Below are positions 35,328 to 44,723 of a stretch of 62,701 nt of DNA, piece after piece. The position numbers were made by a program, and so were the translations under genes. The notes beneath the pieces are model-generated. The model was not told the DNA's origin, made no database searches, and saw only the letters and a program-made list of their open reading frames with translations. The stretch's first letter is position 1. Each line of letters begins with the position of its first letter. This stretch comes from Burkholderia sp. Bp9142 (GTDB lineage Bacteria; Pseudomonadota; Gammaproteobacteria; Burkholderiales; Burkholderiaceae). The stretch spans positions 1-62,701 of the forward strand of contig NZ_QTPP01000047.1 in the NCBI RefSeq assembly GCF_003853415.1. The letters run 5' to 3'.

Positions 35328-36821
35328 TCAGTCGAGCTTCAGCCAGGTGGTCTTCAGCTCGCAATACTGATCGTGCGCGTAGACGGACTTGTCGCGCCCA
35401 CCGAAGCCCGACTGCTTGAAGCCGCCGAACGGCGTCGACAGGTCGCCTTCGCCGAAGCAGTTCACCGTGACCGTTCCCGCGCGAATCCGCGCGGCGACCT
35501 TGTGCGCGCTGTTCACGTTGTCGGTCCACAGCGACGCCGCCAGCCCGTAGCACGTGTCGTTCGCGATCCGCACCGCATCGTCGACGTCGTCGTATTCGAT
35601 GACGCACACGACCGGCCCGAACACCTCGTCGCGCGCGATGCTCATTTCCGGCGTCACTTGATCGAAGATCGTCGGTTCGACGAACCAGCCGCCCGTCTCC
35701 GCGAGGATCGCGTGCCCGCCGCACACCACGCGCGCGCCTTCCGCCTTCGCCTTCTCGATATGGCCGAGCACCTTCTCGTAGTGCTTCTGCTCGATCAGCG
35801 CGCCGAGCTTCACGTCCGGGTCGAGCGGATCGCCGGTCTTCCAGCCGGCGAGCACGGCCTGGATCTTCTCCAGCAGTTCTGCCTTGCGGCTCGACGGAAC
35901 GAGGATCCGCGAGCCGGCGCTGCAGTTCTCGCCCATGTTCCAGAACGCGGCCGCAACCGCCTGTTCCGCCACCGCATCGAGGTTCGCGACGTCCGGCAGG
36001 ATCACCTGCGGATTCTTGCCGCCGCACTCGAGCACGACGCGCTTCAGGTTGGTATCGGCCGAGTAGTGCAGGAACCGCTTGCCGGTCGCGGTCGAGCCGG
36101 TGAACGCGATGAGATCGACATCCGGATGGCGGCCGATCGCCTCGCCGGCTTCGCCGCCGAACCCGGTGACGACGCTGAACACGCCCGGCGGCACGCCGGC
36201 TTCCAGCGCGAGATCGGCGATCCGCAGCGTCGACAGCGACGTCTGCTCGGCCGGCTTCACGACCACGCTGTTGCCCACCGACAGCGCGGGACCGATCTTC
36301 CACGCGAGCATCAGCGCCGGGAAATTCCACGGCAGCACGGCGCCGACGACGCCGATCGGCTCGCGCGTGATCATGCTCACGACGCCCGCACCCGACGGCG
36401 ACAACGCGTCGTAGCGCTTGTCGGTCACTTCCGCGTGCCAGCGAATGCACGCGGCCGACTCGGGAATATCGAGCCCCAGGCATTCGCCGATCGGCTTGCC
36501 GGCTTCCAGCGCCTCGAGCAACGCGAGCTCCTCCGCATGCTCGTCGATCAGCTGCGCGACGCGCAGCAGCACTGCCTTGCGGTGCGCGGGCGCGGCCTTC
36601 GACCAGACACCCGATTCGAACACGTCGCGCGCGGCCGCGACCGCCCGCTCGACGTCCTGCTCGCTGCATCGCGCCACCTCGGCGAGCACCTTGCCGGACG
36701 CGGGGTTGAGCGTCGCGAACGTCTCGCCCGACGCCGCCGCGCTACGTTGCCCCGCGATGAACGCGCGCCCGTCGAGCGACAACGCATTCGCCTGCTGTTT
36801 CCAATCCTGATGGGTCGTCAT
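35328..36821 (-). CDS. Aldehyde dehydrogenase (PuuC-like)
   Basis: 497 aa NAD(P)-dependent aldehyde dehydrogenase. Catalytic C300 (NMGENCSAGSR), general base E265 (VLECGGKNPQ), cofactor motif FTGSTATGK at 240-248 and LPWNFPAL. It resembles PuuC/KauB enzymes that oxidise amino-aldehydes from amine breakdown (ending STPFGGFKQSGFGGRDKS). It starts 16 bp after the FAD oxidoreductase, which would release an aldehyde as its product, so the two likely act in sequence. Confidence 0.93.
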   Translation of the reverse strand: MTTHQDWKQQANALSLDGRAFIAGQRSAAASGETFATLNPASGKVLAEVARCSEQDVERAVAAARDVFESGVWSKAAPAHRKAVLLRVAQLIDEHAEELALLEALEAGKPIGECLGLDIPESAACIRWHAEVTDKRYDALSPSGAGVVSMITREPIGVVGAVLPWNFPALMLAWKIGPALSVGNSVVVKPAEQTSLSTLRIADLALEAGVPPGVFSVVTGFGGEAGEAIGRHPDVDLIAFTGSTATGKRFLHYSADTNLKRVVLECGGKNPQVILPDVANLDAVAEQAVAAAFWNMGENCSAGSRILVPSSRKAELLEKIQAVLAGWKTGDPLDPDVKLGALIEQKHYEKVLGHIEKAKAEGARVVCGGHAILAETGGWFVEPTIFDQVTPEMSIARDEVFGPVVCVIEYDDVDDAVRIANDTCYGLAASLWTDNVNSAHKVAARIRAGTVTVNCFGEGDLSTPFGGFKQSGFGGRDKSVYAHDQYCELKTTWLKLD

Positions 36822-36837
36822 GTCATTTCCTCAATCA

Positions 36838-38169
36838 TCAAAGCTCGGCACCGGCCGAGAATTCCTTGGCCCAGATCGTTGCCGACACGGCCAGGTCGAC
36901 GATCGGTCGAACCGGCAGCGGGCGCGGACGCGGCTGCTTCAGCAACTGCTGCACGAGGCTGTTCGATTCGCCGAGCGCATGTTCGGCGATCAGCTTGCCG
37001 GAGGCCGACCCGCGGCTCAGGCCGAGGCCGTTGCAGCCGATCGCCTGGTAGAGGCCGTCGTCGCGCTTGCCGAACAGCGCACCGTTGTTGGCGGACAGGC
37101 ACAGCGGCCCGCCCCACGTATATTCGAGCTCGACGCCGCCGAGCATCGGGAAGCGGCGCTCGAACGAGCGCTGATGCAGATGCCGCGACTTCGCGAGATC
37201 GGCCTGCGACGCCTTCACGTCCGGCCGGAACGCGAAATGGTTGCGCACGCAAATGCGGTTGGTGATCAGCCGCCGCACCGTCGTGCCCATCGGATCGGCC
37301 GGAATCAGCGACCACGAGCGCGTGCCGCCGAGTTTCGCCACTTCGTCGGGATTCATCGGGCGCGTGAGCGACGCGAACGTGTACACCGGCAGCAGGCCGT
37401 TCGAATGCATGCCGAAGGTCGCCGCGTACGCGTTCGTGCACAGGATCACCTGCTTCGCGACGATCGTGCCGCCGGCGAAGTGCAGCACGCGTGTGTCGCC
37501 CCGAGGTTCGATCCGCGTGACGGGGCTGAGCTCGAACACCGTCACGTTGTCCGGTTGCGTCGCCGCCAGGCCGCGCATCAGCGCGGCCGGCTGCACCGTG
37601 CTGCAGCCGGGCGTGAACAGTGCGCCCGTGTAGAAGTCGGTTCCGGTCACCGCCTGGATCCCGGCCTGGTCGAGCCATTCGAACGCTTCGCCGATGCGGG
37701 TCAGTCCGTCGGCAAAATGCGCGAGCGCGGCGGCGCCCTTCTTGTTCACCGATGCGTGGAATTTGCCGTCGTCGCGCCAGTCGCAGTCGATGCCGAAGCG
37801 CCGCACGATCGCGCGCACATAGTCGATGCCGTGCCGCTGAAACCGCACGTCGGCGCGATCCTCGTCGATGCTGCGCGAGTAGCTTTCGCTGCTGATGTCG
37901 TGCGGCAGGTCGACGAAGAATCCGGAATTGCGCCCGGCCGTCGTGCGTCCGATCCGGTCGGCCTCGACGAGCGCGATCGACGCGCCGGGCGCGAGCTCCG
38001 CGAGCCGGCGCGCCGCGCAAAGGCCGGTGATGCCGCCGCCCACGACCACCCAGTCGAACCGGCTGTCGGATGTGACGGCCTTCGCTTCCTGCGCCGGCGG
38101 CAGGGTCTCCCACCACCCGTTCGTCCCGTCCGGCGCCGGAAACCGCGCGAATTCCAGATTCGAGCCCAT
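36838..38169 (-). CDS. FAD-dependent amine/D-amino acid oxidase-type oxidoreductase
   Basis: 443 aa. An N-terminal Rossmann motif, VVVGGGITGLCAARRLAEL, starts at about residue 40, followed by an E (VEAD) that binds the ribose of FAD. The DAO fold extends to the C-terminus, with IGCNGLGLSRGSASGK. It resembles PuuB/OrdL-type oxidases of gamma-glutamylputrescine and related secondary amines. It lies 6 bp after the DapA-like gene and 16 bp before the aldehyde dehydrogenase, so it belongs to one transcription unit. The substrate is unknown but should be an amine or N-methylated amino acid. Confidence 0.88.
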   Translation of the reverse strand: MGSNLEFARFPAPDGTNGWWETLPPAQEAKAVTSDSRFDWVVVGGGITGLCAARRLAELAPGASIALVEADRIGRTTAGRNSGFFVDLPHDISSESYSRSIDEDRADVRFQRHGIDYVRAIVRRFGIDCDWRDDGKFHASVNKKGAAALAHFADGLTRIGEAFEWLDQAGIQAVTGTDFYTGALFTPGCSTVQPAALMRGLAATQPDNVTVFELSPVTRIEPRGDTRVLHFAGGTIVAKQVILCTNAYAATFGMHSNGLLPVYTFASLTRPMNPDEVAKLGGTRSWSLIPADPMGTTVRRLITNRICVRNHFAFRPDVKASQADLAKSRHLHQRSFERRFPMLGGVELEYTWGGPLCLSANNGALFGKRDDGLYQAIGCNGLGLSRGSASGKLIAEHALGESNSLVQQLLKQPRPRPLPVRPIVDLAVSATIWAKEFSAGAEL

Positions 38170-38175
38170 GATGGA

Positions 38176-39063
38176 TTACCCGGCGTCGCGCAGCAGCGGT
38201 TTCACGAGCTTCGCGAACGCGTCGCGCTCGTCATCCGACAGCGCGCCGAGCGGTGCGCGGGCGACGCCGACCGGCAGGCCGGCCAGCTCGCAGCCGTAGC
38301 GCACGTACTGGATGAACTTGCCGCTGCGCTCGAGCAGTTCGAGCACCGGCAGCAGTTGCGCCATCAGCTTGCGGCCGGTCGCGAAATCGCCGCGCTTCAC
38401 ACAGGCGTCGAACAGCTCGGTGTGTGCTTCCGGCAGGAAGTTCGACGCGCCGCCCACCCAGCTGCGCGCGCCCCACGCGAAGAACTCGAGCGCCTGGTCG
38501 TCCATCCCGCAGCTCAGCACGAGCCGGTCGCTGAAATGCGTCGACAGATGATGCAGGTGCGCGATATCGCCGGTGCTTTCCTTCATCGCGACGAAGTTCT
38601 TGCGCTCGAGCAGCGTCTCGAGAATGTCGTCGCCGATTTCCGTGCCCGTGCGGGCCGGGAAGTTGTACAGCATGATCGGCATGTCGAGCGCGTCGTCGAC
38701 CGCGAGCAGGTGCGCGAGCAGTTCCTGCTGGGTCGGCTGCGCGTAGTACGGCGCCGCAACCAGCAGCGCGTTCAGTCCCGCGCGTTTCGCTTCGCGGCCG
38801 AGGCGCAGCACCTCCTTCGTCGTCGTCGCGTTGATGCCCGCGGTCAGGAACGTCTTGCCGCCGGCCGCGGCGGCAACCGTGTCGAACGTGCGCACGCGCT
38901 CGTCGAAGCTCAATGCGTAGTATTCGCCCGTCGTCCCGCCGATGCTGAGGCCGGACACCCGGCCCGCGAGATTGGCCGCATGGCGGCCCAGCAGTGCATG
39001 ATCGATTTCGCCGTCCGCGTCGAACGGGGTGACCAGCGGTGTGTGTACGCCCTCGAAGCTCAT
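38176..39063 (-). CDS. DapA-family aldolase/lyase (not lysine biosynthesis)
   Basis: 295 aa class I aldolase of the dihydrodipicolinate synthase/N-acetylneuraminate lyase family. Schiff-base K161 (FVAMKESTGD), Y133 (MLYNFPARTG) and the GGTTGE motif at 42-47 are present. Its place in an amine-catabolic cluster rather than beside lysine genes suggests a catabolic lyase or deaminase, like the hydroxyproline-pathway members of this family. It starts 160 bp after glyA and lies 6 bp before the FAD oxidoreductase. Confidence 0.88.
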   Translation of the reverse strand: MSFEGVHTPLVTPFDADGEIDHALLGRHAANLAGRVSGLSIGGTTGEYYALSFDERVRTFDTVAAAAGGKTFLTAGINATTTKEVLRLGREAKRAGLNALLVAAPYYAQPTQQELLAHLLAVDDALDMPIMLYNFPARTGTEIGDDILETLLERKNFVAMKESTGDIAHLHHLSTHFSDRLVLSCGMDDQALEFFAWGARSWVGGASNFLPEAHTELFDACVKRGDFATGRKLMAQLLPVLELLERSGKFIQYVRYGCELAGLPVGVARAPLGALSDDERDAFAKLVKPLLRDAG

Positions 39064-39223
39064 TTTGATTCCTCATTCAGGTGGGTGCGCCGGGTTCTCG
39101 CCGTCGAGCGGGAAACCGGCAATTTGACAAAACGCCGTCGGCGCGTCGCGGCATTCGCGCAGCCACGCCGATCGATTCGCTACGTGATCGGAACGATGTT
39201 CAGGTCCGGCGCCGATGCCGGGA

Positions 39224-40519
39224 TCAGGCGAATGCCTCCACATGCGCATAAATGGGGAACTGGCTGCACAGGTCGCGCACGCGGGTCCGCACCGAGCGCT
39301 CGACCGCTTCGTCGCCGCCCGGATCGCGCTTGAGCGCCGCCAGGACTTCGAGGATCATTTCCCCGATCTGCTCGAACTGCGCGGGTCCGAAGCCGCGCGT
39401 GGTGCCGGCCGGCGTGCCGAGCCGGATGCCGGACGTGACCATCGGGTTTTCCGTATCGAACGGAATGCCGTTCTTGTTGCAGGTGATGCCGGCGCGCTCC
39501 AGCGCCTTCTCGGCCTGTGTGCCGGTAATGCGCCGCGAACGCAGGTCGACCAGCAGCAGGTGGTTGTCCGTGCCGCCCGTGACGAGCGAGAGGCCGCCGG
39601 CCGTCAGCACGTTGGCGAGTGTCTGCGCGTTGCGCAACACCTGGTCGATATAGCGCGTGAACTCCGGGCGCAGCGCCTCGGCGAACGCCACCGCCTTTCC
39701 GGCGACGACATGCATCAGCGGGCCGCCCTGCAGCCCCGGAAATACCGCCGAATTGATCTGCTTCGCGATCTCGGCGTGGTTCGTCAGGATGAAGCCGCCG
39801 CGCGGGCCGCGCAGCGTCTTGTGCGTCGTCGACGTCACCACGTCGGCGAACGGCACCGGGTTCTGGTGCCGGCCGGCCGCGACGATGCCGGCGATGTGCG
39901 CCATGTCGACCATCAGCTTCGCGTCGACGCTGTCCGCGATCTCGCGAAATGCGGCGAAGTCGAGCGCGCGCGGATACGCGGAGTAACCGGCGATGATCAG
40001 CTTCGGGCGATGCCGCTCGGCAAGCCGGCGCACGTCGTCGTAATCGATGCGCAGCGTGTCCGGGCTCACGCCGTACTGCACCGCGTTGAACCACTTCCCC
40101 GACAGCGCGGGCCGTGCGCCGTGCGTGAGATGGCCGCCCGCATCGAGGGACATGCCCATCACCGTGTCGCCGGGCTTGACGAGCGCGAGCATCACCGCGC
40201 CGTTGGCCTGCGCGCCCGAGTGCGGCTGGACGTTCGCCTGCGCGGCGTCGAACAGGGCGCACGCGCGATCGATCGCGAGCGACTCGATCCGGTCGACGTG
40301 GTCGCAACCGCCGTAGTACCGCCGGGACGGATAGCCTTCCGCGTACTTGTTCGTCAGCACGGTGCCCTGCGCCTCCAGCACCGCCGCCGACGCGATGTTT
40401 TCGGACGCGATCAGTTCGATCTGGCTCTGCTGGCGACGCAGTTCCAGTGCGATCTCCGATGCGATCACCGGATCCCGGCTCTGGAGCGTTTCGGAAAAAA
40501 ATCGGGCGTTCTCGTTCAC
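39224..40519 (-). CDS. glyA: Serine hydroxymethyltransferase (cluster copy)
   Basis: 431 aa, the usual length. PLP lysine K234 in TTHKTLRGPRGG; substrate residues in NKYAEGYPSRRYYGG and NVQPHSGAQAN. It interconverts glycine plus methylene-tetrahydrofolate and serine. The genome probably has a housekeeping copy elsewhere; this one sits in a betaine-transport cluster, where it could convert glycine and one-carbon units released by demethylation into serine. It starts 128 bp after the binding-protein gene, past a GC-rich hairpin. Confidence 0.92.
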   Translation of the reverse strand: MNENARFFSETLQSRDPVIASEIALELRRQQSQIELIASENIASAAVLEAQGTVLTNKYAEGYPSRRYYGGCDHVDRIESLAIDRACALFDAAQANVQPHSGAQANGAVMLALVKPGDTVMGMSLDAGGHLTHGARPALSGKWFNAVQYGVSPDTLRIDYDDVRRLAERHRPKLIIAGYSAYPRALDFAAFREIADSVDAKLMVDMAHIAGIVAAGRHQNPVPFADVVTSTTHKTLRGPRGGFILTNHAEIAKQINSAVFPGLQGGPLMHVVAGKAVAFAEALRPEFTRYIDQVLRNAQTLANVLTAGGLSLVTGGTDNHLLLVDLRSRRITGTQAEKALERAGITCNKNGIPFDTENPMVTSGIRLGTPAGTTRGFGPAQFEQIGEMILEVLAALKRDPGGDEAVERSVRTRVRDLCSQFPIYAHVEAFA

Positions 40520-40581
40520 TTGGTGACTCCGCGGCGCGAATCGTTACGTGCTGCATGAACTGCATGTACCGCATACCGCAA

Positions 40582-40609
40582 GGCCGGCGCCCGCGTTGGG
40601 GCCCCGGCC
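40582..40609 (-). terminator. Intercistronic stem-loop between the binding-protein gene and glyA
   Basis: GGCCGG-G-GCCC-loop-GGGC-G-CCGGCC on the minus strand: 10 paired bases with one mismatch. There is no T-run, so it may slow decay of the upstream binding-protein mRNA or partly terminate before glyA rather than be a full stop. Confidence 0.45.
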
Positions 40610-40647
40610 GTCGGCATCGGGCGACATGCGTCGCCGGTAGCGCGGCT

Positions 40648-41529
40648 TTACTGCTGCAGCCAGGCCTTCAGCTTTTCCGGATGGGCATCGACGAACTTCT
40701 TCGCGGCCGTCGCGTAGTCGTTCGTGGTGTTGCCTTCGAACTCGATGGCTTCGACGTCGGCCAGCGTCAGCTTCAGGTGCTTGAAGAACACGTCGGCACG
40801 CGGGAACTTGCCGGCGAACTTCTTCGATGCGAACGCGTGAACCTGCTCTTCACCGCCCAGCGTGCCCTTCGTGTCCTTCAGGTAACGCATCTGCCACTTC
40901 TGGAACAGCCAGTGCGGGCTCCACACCGTCGCGACGATCCACTGCTTCGACTGGTACGCACGCGACACGCTCGCCAGCATGCCGGCCTCGCTCGACGCCT
41001 GGAGGTTGTAGCCGTCCAGGTTGTAGGTCTTGATGGTCTTCTCCGACGCCTGCATCAGGCCGCCGCCCGGCTCGATGCCCTGGATCGTGCCGTTCAGCTT
41101 GCTCTTGACTTCCGGCTTGTTCAGGTCGGCGATCGACGACAGCTCCGATTCGGGAACGTAGGTCGGCACGGCCCAGCCGTTCCTGCCGCCGGTATAGATG
41201 ATGCCGACGTCATCCAGGTCGTTCTTGTACTTTGCGTAGTACGTCCCGTGCGTGACCGGCAGCCAGCCGCCGACCATGATGTCGAGATCCCCGCGCGCAA
41301 CGCCCTGGTACTGGATGCCGATGTCAGCCTGAACGAACTGCACGGGCTGCTTGAGTTGCGTTTCCAGCACGTACTTCGCGACGTTGGCCACCGCGAGCAC
41401 GTCCGCCCAGTTGGTCACCGCGATCTTGACCGGCTCGGCGGCCGACGCCGCTCCCACACCTGCGCTGCAGGCAACCACCGTCGATACCGCGAGTTTCGCC
41501 AGAAGCGATTTGAACGTATGGGTATTCAT
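40648..41529 (-). CDS. Glycine betaine/proline-type ABC transporter, binding protein (ProX/OpuAC family)
   Basis: 293 aa with a signal peptide cut near AASAAE (residue 30). OpuAC-type fold: VTNWADVLAVANVAKYVL, GDLDIMVGGWLPVTHGTYY, a central GIEPGGGLM and SPHWLFQKW. Aromatic residues W and Y in these blocks usually box a quaternary ammonium group. AAGGAG 6 bases before the ATG at 41529 confirms the start. Delivers the ligand to the permease at 41683. Confidence 0.9.
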   Translation of the reverse strand: MNTHTFKSLLAKLAVSTVVACSAGVGAASAAEPVKIAVTNWADVLAVANVAKYVLETQLKQPVQFVQADIGIQYQGVARGDLDIMVGGWLPVTHGTYYAKYKNDLDDVGIIYTGGRNGWAVPTYVPESELSSIADLNKPEVKSKLNGTIQGIEPGGGLMQASEKTIKTYNLDGYNLQASSEAGMLASVSRAYQSKQWIVATVWSPHWLFQKWQMRYLKDTKGTLGGEEQVHAFASKKFAGKFPRADVFFKHLKLTLADVEAIEFEGNTTNDYATAAKKFVDAHPEKLKAWLQQ

Positions 41530-41682
41530 CTAGTACTCCTTGTTAATCACGCGAGTCTTTCAAGGATGAGTAACGCCTTCGATCGGCGTTGCTGGTCTCC
41601 ACGCACTGCTACACCGGTTCCGCCGCGGCACCGTGGCCGCAGCGCTTCATGTTCCGTCAACTGCCTGCGGCTGCCGAATCCG

Positions 41683-42567
41683 TCAGGTACGTGCCGCGCC
41701 ACGCGGGCCGGCCTTGCCTGCACGCGCGGCCGGCCGCGCCTTCTTCTTCGCCTTCACGCCGAAGCTCTCCGTCAGCCGATCCAGCACGATCGCGAGCAGC
41801 ACGACGCCCAGCCCGCCTTCGAAGCCGATCCCGATGTCGAGGCGCTGGATGCCGCTCAGCACGTACTCGCCGAGGCCGCCCGCGCCGATCATCGACGCGA
41901 CCACCACCATCGACAGCGCCATCATGATCGTCTGGTTCACGCCGGCCATGATCGACGGCAGCGCGTTCGGCAGCTGGATCTTCCACAGAAGCTGCCAGTC
42001 GGTGCTGCCGAACGAGCGGCCGGCTTCGATCAGTTCCTCGCGGACTTGCCGGATGCCGAGCGTCGTCAGCCGCACGACGGGCGGCATCGCGAACACGATC
42101 GTCGCAATCACCGCCGGCACGCGTCCGAGGCCGAACAGGATCACGGCCGGGATCAGGTACACGAACGCGGGCATCGTCTGCATGAAGTCCAGCAGCGAGC
42201 GCAGGATCATGCCGATCCGGTTGTTGCGCGCCCCCCAGATCCCCAGCGGGACGCCGATCACCAGGCTGAAGAACGTCGCCGCGGTGACGAGCGCGAGGGT
42301 CGAGACCGTCTGTGCCCACAAGCCCATGTAGTGAATGACGAGCAGCGCGAGGCCGACGAAGATCGAGAACACGATACCGCGGCGCCACAGCGCGAGTCCG
42401 ACCAGGATCACGACCATCGCGATGAACGGTACGGCGGCGAGGCCGTCCTCGAGCAGTTTCACGACCGCGCCGAGCCCGGCCGAGAAGGTGTCGAAGCCAC
42501 CGCGGAAATGCAGAAACAGGAAATTGACGAAATTTTCCGCGAACTTCCCGATCACCGACGAATTCAT
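41683..42567 (-). CDS. Betaine-type ABC transporter permease (ProW family)
   Basis: 294 aa, about six transmembrane helices. A short N-terminal helix region precedes them (FAENFVNFLFLHFRGGFDTF). The ATPase-contacting EAA loop is visible (EAGRSFGSTDWQLLWKIQL). It forms the membrane channel with the ATPase at 42564, overlapping it by 4 bp (ATGA). The binding-protein gene follows after 153 bp. Confidence 0.92.
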   Translation of the reverse strand: MNSSVIGKFAENFVNFLFLHFRGGFDTFSAGLGAVVKLLEDGLAAVPFIAMVVILVGLALWRRGIVFSIFVGLALLVIHYMGLWAQTVSTLALVTAATFFSLVIGVPLGIWGARNNRIGMILRSLLDFMQTMPAFVYLIPAVILFGLGRVPAVIATIVFAMPPVVRLTTLGIRQVREELIEAGRSFGSTDWQLLWKIQLPNALPSIMAGVNQTIMMALSMVVVASMIGAGGLGEYVLSGIQRLDIGIGFEGGLGVVLLAIVLDRLTESFGVKAKKKARPAARAGKAGPRGAART

Positions 42568-43853
42568 GCTGCCCTCCGTTGCATCATCTGCTTGAGTATC
42601 GTCCGGCAGGACACGACGCCCGCCAGTTGTCCCGCTGCGTCCGTCACCGGCACGTCGTGCTCCTGGGTCAGCGCGATCGATGCGAGCTGGTGAAGATCCG
42701 TATCGATCGAAACCGCGTTGAAGTCATGCAGGAACGCCTCGCGAATCGGCCGCGCGCCCGACCGGTGCAGCGTGGCCGGCGTGACGCAGCCCAGATATTG
42801 GCCGGCCTCGTCGCACACGTAGCCGCATTCCGCGCCGCTGTCGATCAGCTGGTTCAGGTAGCGGTCGGACGGCGTGCCGGCATCGCACCGAAGCAGCCCG
42901 CGCTCGACCGTCGTCATCATGCTGGATGCCTTCAGGAAGCGCGATACGTCGACGTTGCGGAAGAAGTCCTGCACATACGCATCCGCCGGCGTCTGGATCA
43001 GTTCGGCCGGCGTGCCGACCTGGATCAGGCAGCCGTCCTTCATGATGCCGATGCGCCCGCCGATCTTCACCGCTTCCTCGATATCGTGGGAAATGAACAC
43101 GATCGTGCGCTGCTCGTCCTTCTGCAGGCGCAGCAGTTCGTTCTGCATTTCGAAGCGGATCAGCGGGTCGAGCGCGGAGAATGCCTCGTCCATCAGCAGG
43201 ACCGACGGATTCACCGCCAGCGCACGAGCCAGGCCCACGCGCTGCTGCATGCCGCCGGACAATTCGCTCGGCAGCAGCTTCTCGTACGACCCGAGGCCGA
43301 CGCGCTCCAGCGCGGCGCGTGCAACCTCGTAGCGCTGCGCTTTCTTGATCCCCGCGACCTCGAGCCCGTACGCGATGTTGTCGATCACGGTCCGGTTCGG
43401 CAGCAGTGCGAACGACTGGAACACCATCGCCATCTTCTGGCGCCGGACGTCGCGCAGCTCCGGCGTCGACATCGGGGCGATGTCGCGGCCTTCGAGCACG
43501 ACCTGCCCGGAGCTCGGCTCGATCAGCCGGTTGAGCAGGCGAACCAGCGTCGATTTGCCGGAGCCCGACAGGCCCATGATCACGAAGATCTCGCCGGCCC
43601 TGACGCTCAGGCTCACGTCGTTGACCGCCACCATGTTGCCCGTTTCGGCGAAGATCTCGTTGCGCCCGACGCCGCGCTTCATCATTTCGATCGCACGCTC
43701 GGGCTTCGGACCGAAGATCTTCGACAGGTGCTTGACGGTCAGGATGTCGGTTCCGGTCGCGATACTCGACCGGGCGAGCGACGGCGCACCGTCGGTGGTG
43801 ATTGCTCCGGGGGGAACTACGTCGCCCGGTGCAAACGTCAGATTTGGGGCCAT
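42564..43853 (-). CDS. Betaine-type ABC transporter ATPase with CBS domains (ProV family)
   Basis: 429 aa. Walker A GLSGSGKST at 94-102, signature LSGGMQQR, Walker B VLLMDEAFSALD and the switch SHD. The N-terminal extension before Walker A (about 70 residues, with ERAIEMMKRG) is that of ProV/OpuA. Two CBS domains occupy about 315-425 and can sense ionic strength in OpuA systems. It drives uptake and starts the transporter unit. Confidence 0.93.
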   Translation of the reverse strand: MAPNLTFAPGDVVPPGAITTDGAPSLARSSIATGTDILTVKHLSKIFGPKPERAIEMMKRGVGRNEIFAETGNMVAVNDVSLSVRAGEIFVIMGLSGSGKSTLVRLLNRLIEPSSGQVVLEGRDIAPMSTPELRDVRRQKMAMVFQSFALLPNRTVIDNIAYGLEVAGIKKAQRYEVARAALERVGLGSYEKLLPSELSGGMQQRVGLARALAVNPSVLLMDEAFSALDPLIRFEMQNELLRLQKDEQRTIVFISHDIEEAVKIGGRIGIMKDGCLIQVGTPAELIQTPADAYVQDFFRNVDVSRFLKASSMMTTVERGLLRCDAGTPSDRYLNQLIDSGAECGYVCDEAGQYLGCVTPATLHRSGARPIREAFLHDFNAVSIDTDLHQLASIALTQEHDVPVTDAAGQLAGVVSCRTILKQMMQRRAA

Positions 43854-44293
43854 TCTGTCATCCCGACTGGGTGGTGATGGAAACCGCGAACTTCGTACGA
43901 GTCGCCTTCGATTGCCCGCTTGTTGCGTGGGTTCGATACGCTCCTGCGCGGTTGACGGCGCTGATGCAGTGATTGCAGCGTATCAATCCAATTTCGTCGT
44001 TCCAGATACATTTTCTGTGCGCTTTCCCATACCTTTGGTAATGCATCGAAAACGTGCGGAAAAGTGCGCATGGCGACGACCGGCAGAATCGGGGCGAGAG
44101 CCAATACCGGCGCGGCTGAGCGGGATCACGCGGAAATCGCGGCAAGGTGGTGCACGCGGGGCGCAGGATCGTGCGCTAGGGGAAAATCCCGACGGTGGTG
44201 CATCAGGGAAACTACCGAGAAAACCGGCGCGCGACGGTGCAGACGGCAGTCGAGGCGGCTCGGATACGAAGAATCGGCGGTCGAGGAAGGACG
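43854..44293. other. Intergenic region upstream of the transporter operon
   Basis: 440 bp with no gene recognised. An AT-richer segment at 43980-44050 (with an imperfect dyad CATACC-ttt-GGTAATG near 44028-44043) is the likely promoter region of the minus-strand transporter operon. Confidence 0.45.
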
Positions 44294-44602
44294 CTACCGC
44301 GCCGCAATCCCCGCGACGAACAACACGCAAGCCGCCACCGACGCTACCGTGCGCACGTGATTCCACCGCGTCCAGTCGTGCGCATAGCGCGCCCACAACG
44401 CCGCACCCTGCGCGGTTGCCGGATCGGCCGCGGCGAGCGCCTCGTTGAGCGGCACGTTGACGGCCATCCTCCCGCAACCGATCGCCGAACCCCAAAGCAA
44501 TGCGGAAGCCACGAACGCGATCATGATGATCGGTACTCGACGCGTCGCCGCACCGAGCAAAGCCCGCGGCCGCGCGCTGAAGTTATCGCCCTGGATCGGC
44601 AA
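44294..44602 (-). pseudogene. C-terminal half of a DUF1772 (anthrone oxygenase-like) protein, fused to TPS scrap
   Basis: A 102-codon frame. From about RRVPIIMIAFVASALL onward it matches the C-terminal half of DUF1772 membrane proteins (MAVNVPLNEALAAAD, ALWARYAHDWTRWNHVRTVA). The first 25 codons (MPIQGDNFSARPRALLG) instead belong to a broken TPS domain. The N-terminal half of the DUF1772 protein (about 50-60 residues) is gone. The chimeric frame is most likely a by-product of recombination. Confidence 0.7.
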
Positions 44603-44690
44603 CGCGTTCGTGCACGGGACCTGGTTGACGATCGTGCGCGCGTTTCGTCATTTGCGGCATTGAAAGACGCTCGCACGATTCGTTCGATTT
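44550..44690 (-). pseudogene. Remnant of a TPS (filamentous haemagglutinin) domain
   Basis: The minus strand reads ASFNAANDE in one frame and NARTIVNQVPCTNALPIQGD in another; the intact TpsA at 50 kb has SSFNVSKAGADLNNV, then INARTIVNQVTSTNPSLIQG. DNA similarity is direct: about 55 bp around 44588-44642 match 50248-50302 with few changes, including an uninterrupted ACCTGGTTGACGATCGTGCG. A short deletion and frameshift separate the two blocks. Confidence 0.75.
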
Positions 44691-44723
44691 CATCGGCCTT
44701 CTGCGTGCCAATTCAGCGTTCTC

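Noticed and set aside
40520..40647. Glycine riboswitch before glyA
   Set aside because: Only a GC-rich hairpin is visible; I could not find the paired glycine-aptamer core.
44294..44602. Intact small membrane protein gene
   Set aside because: The N-terminal residues are TPS-domain scrap and the DUF1772 part is only half length, so it is a chimeric remnant.
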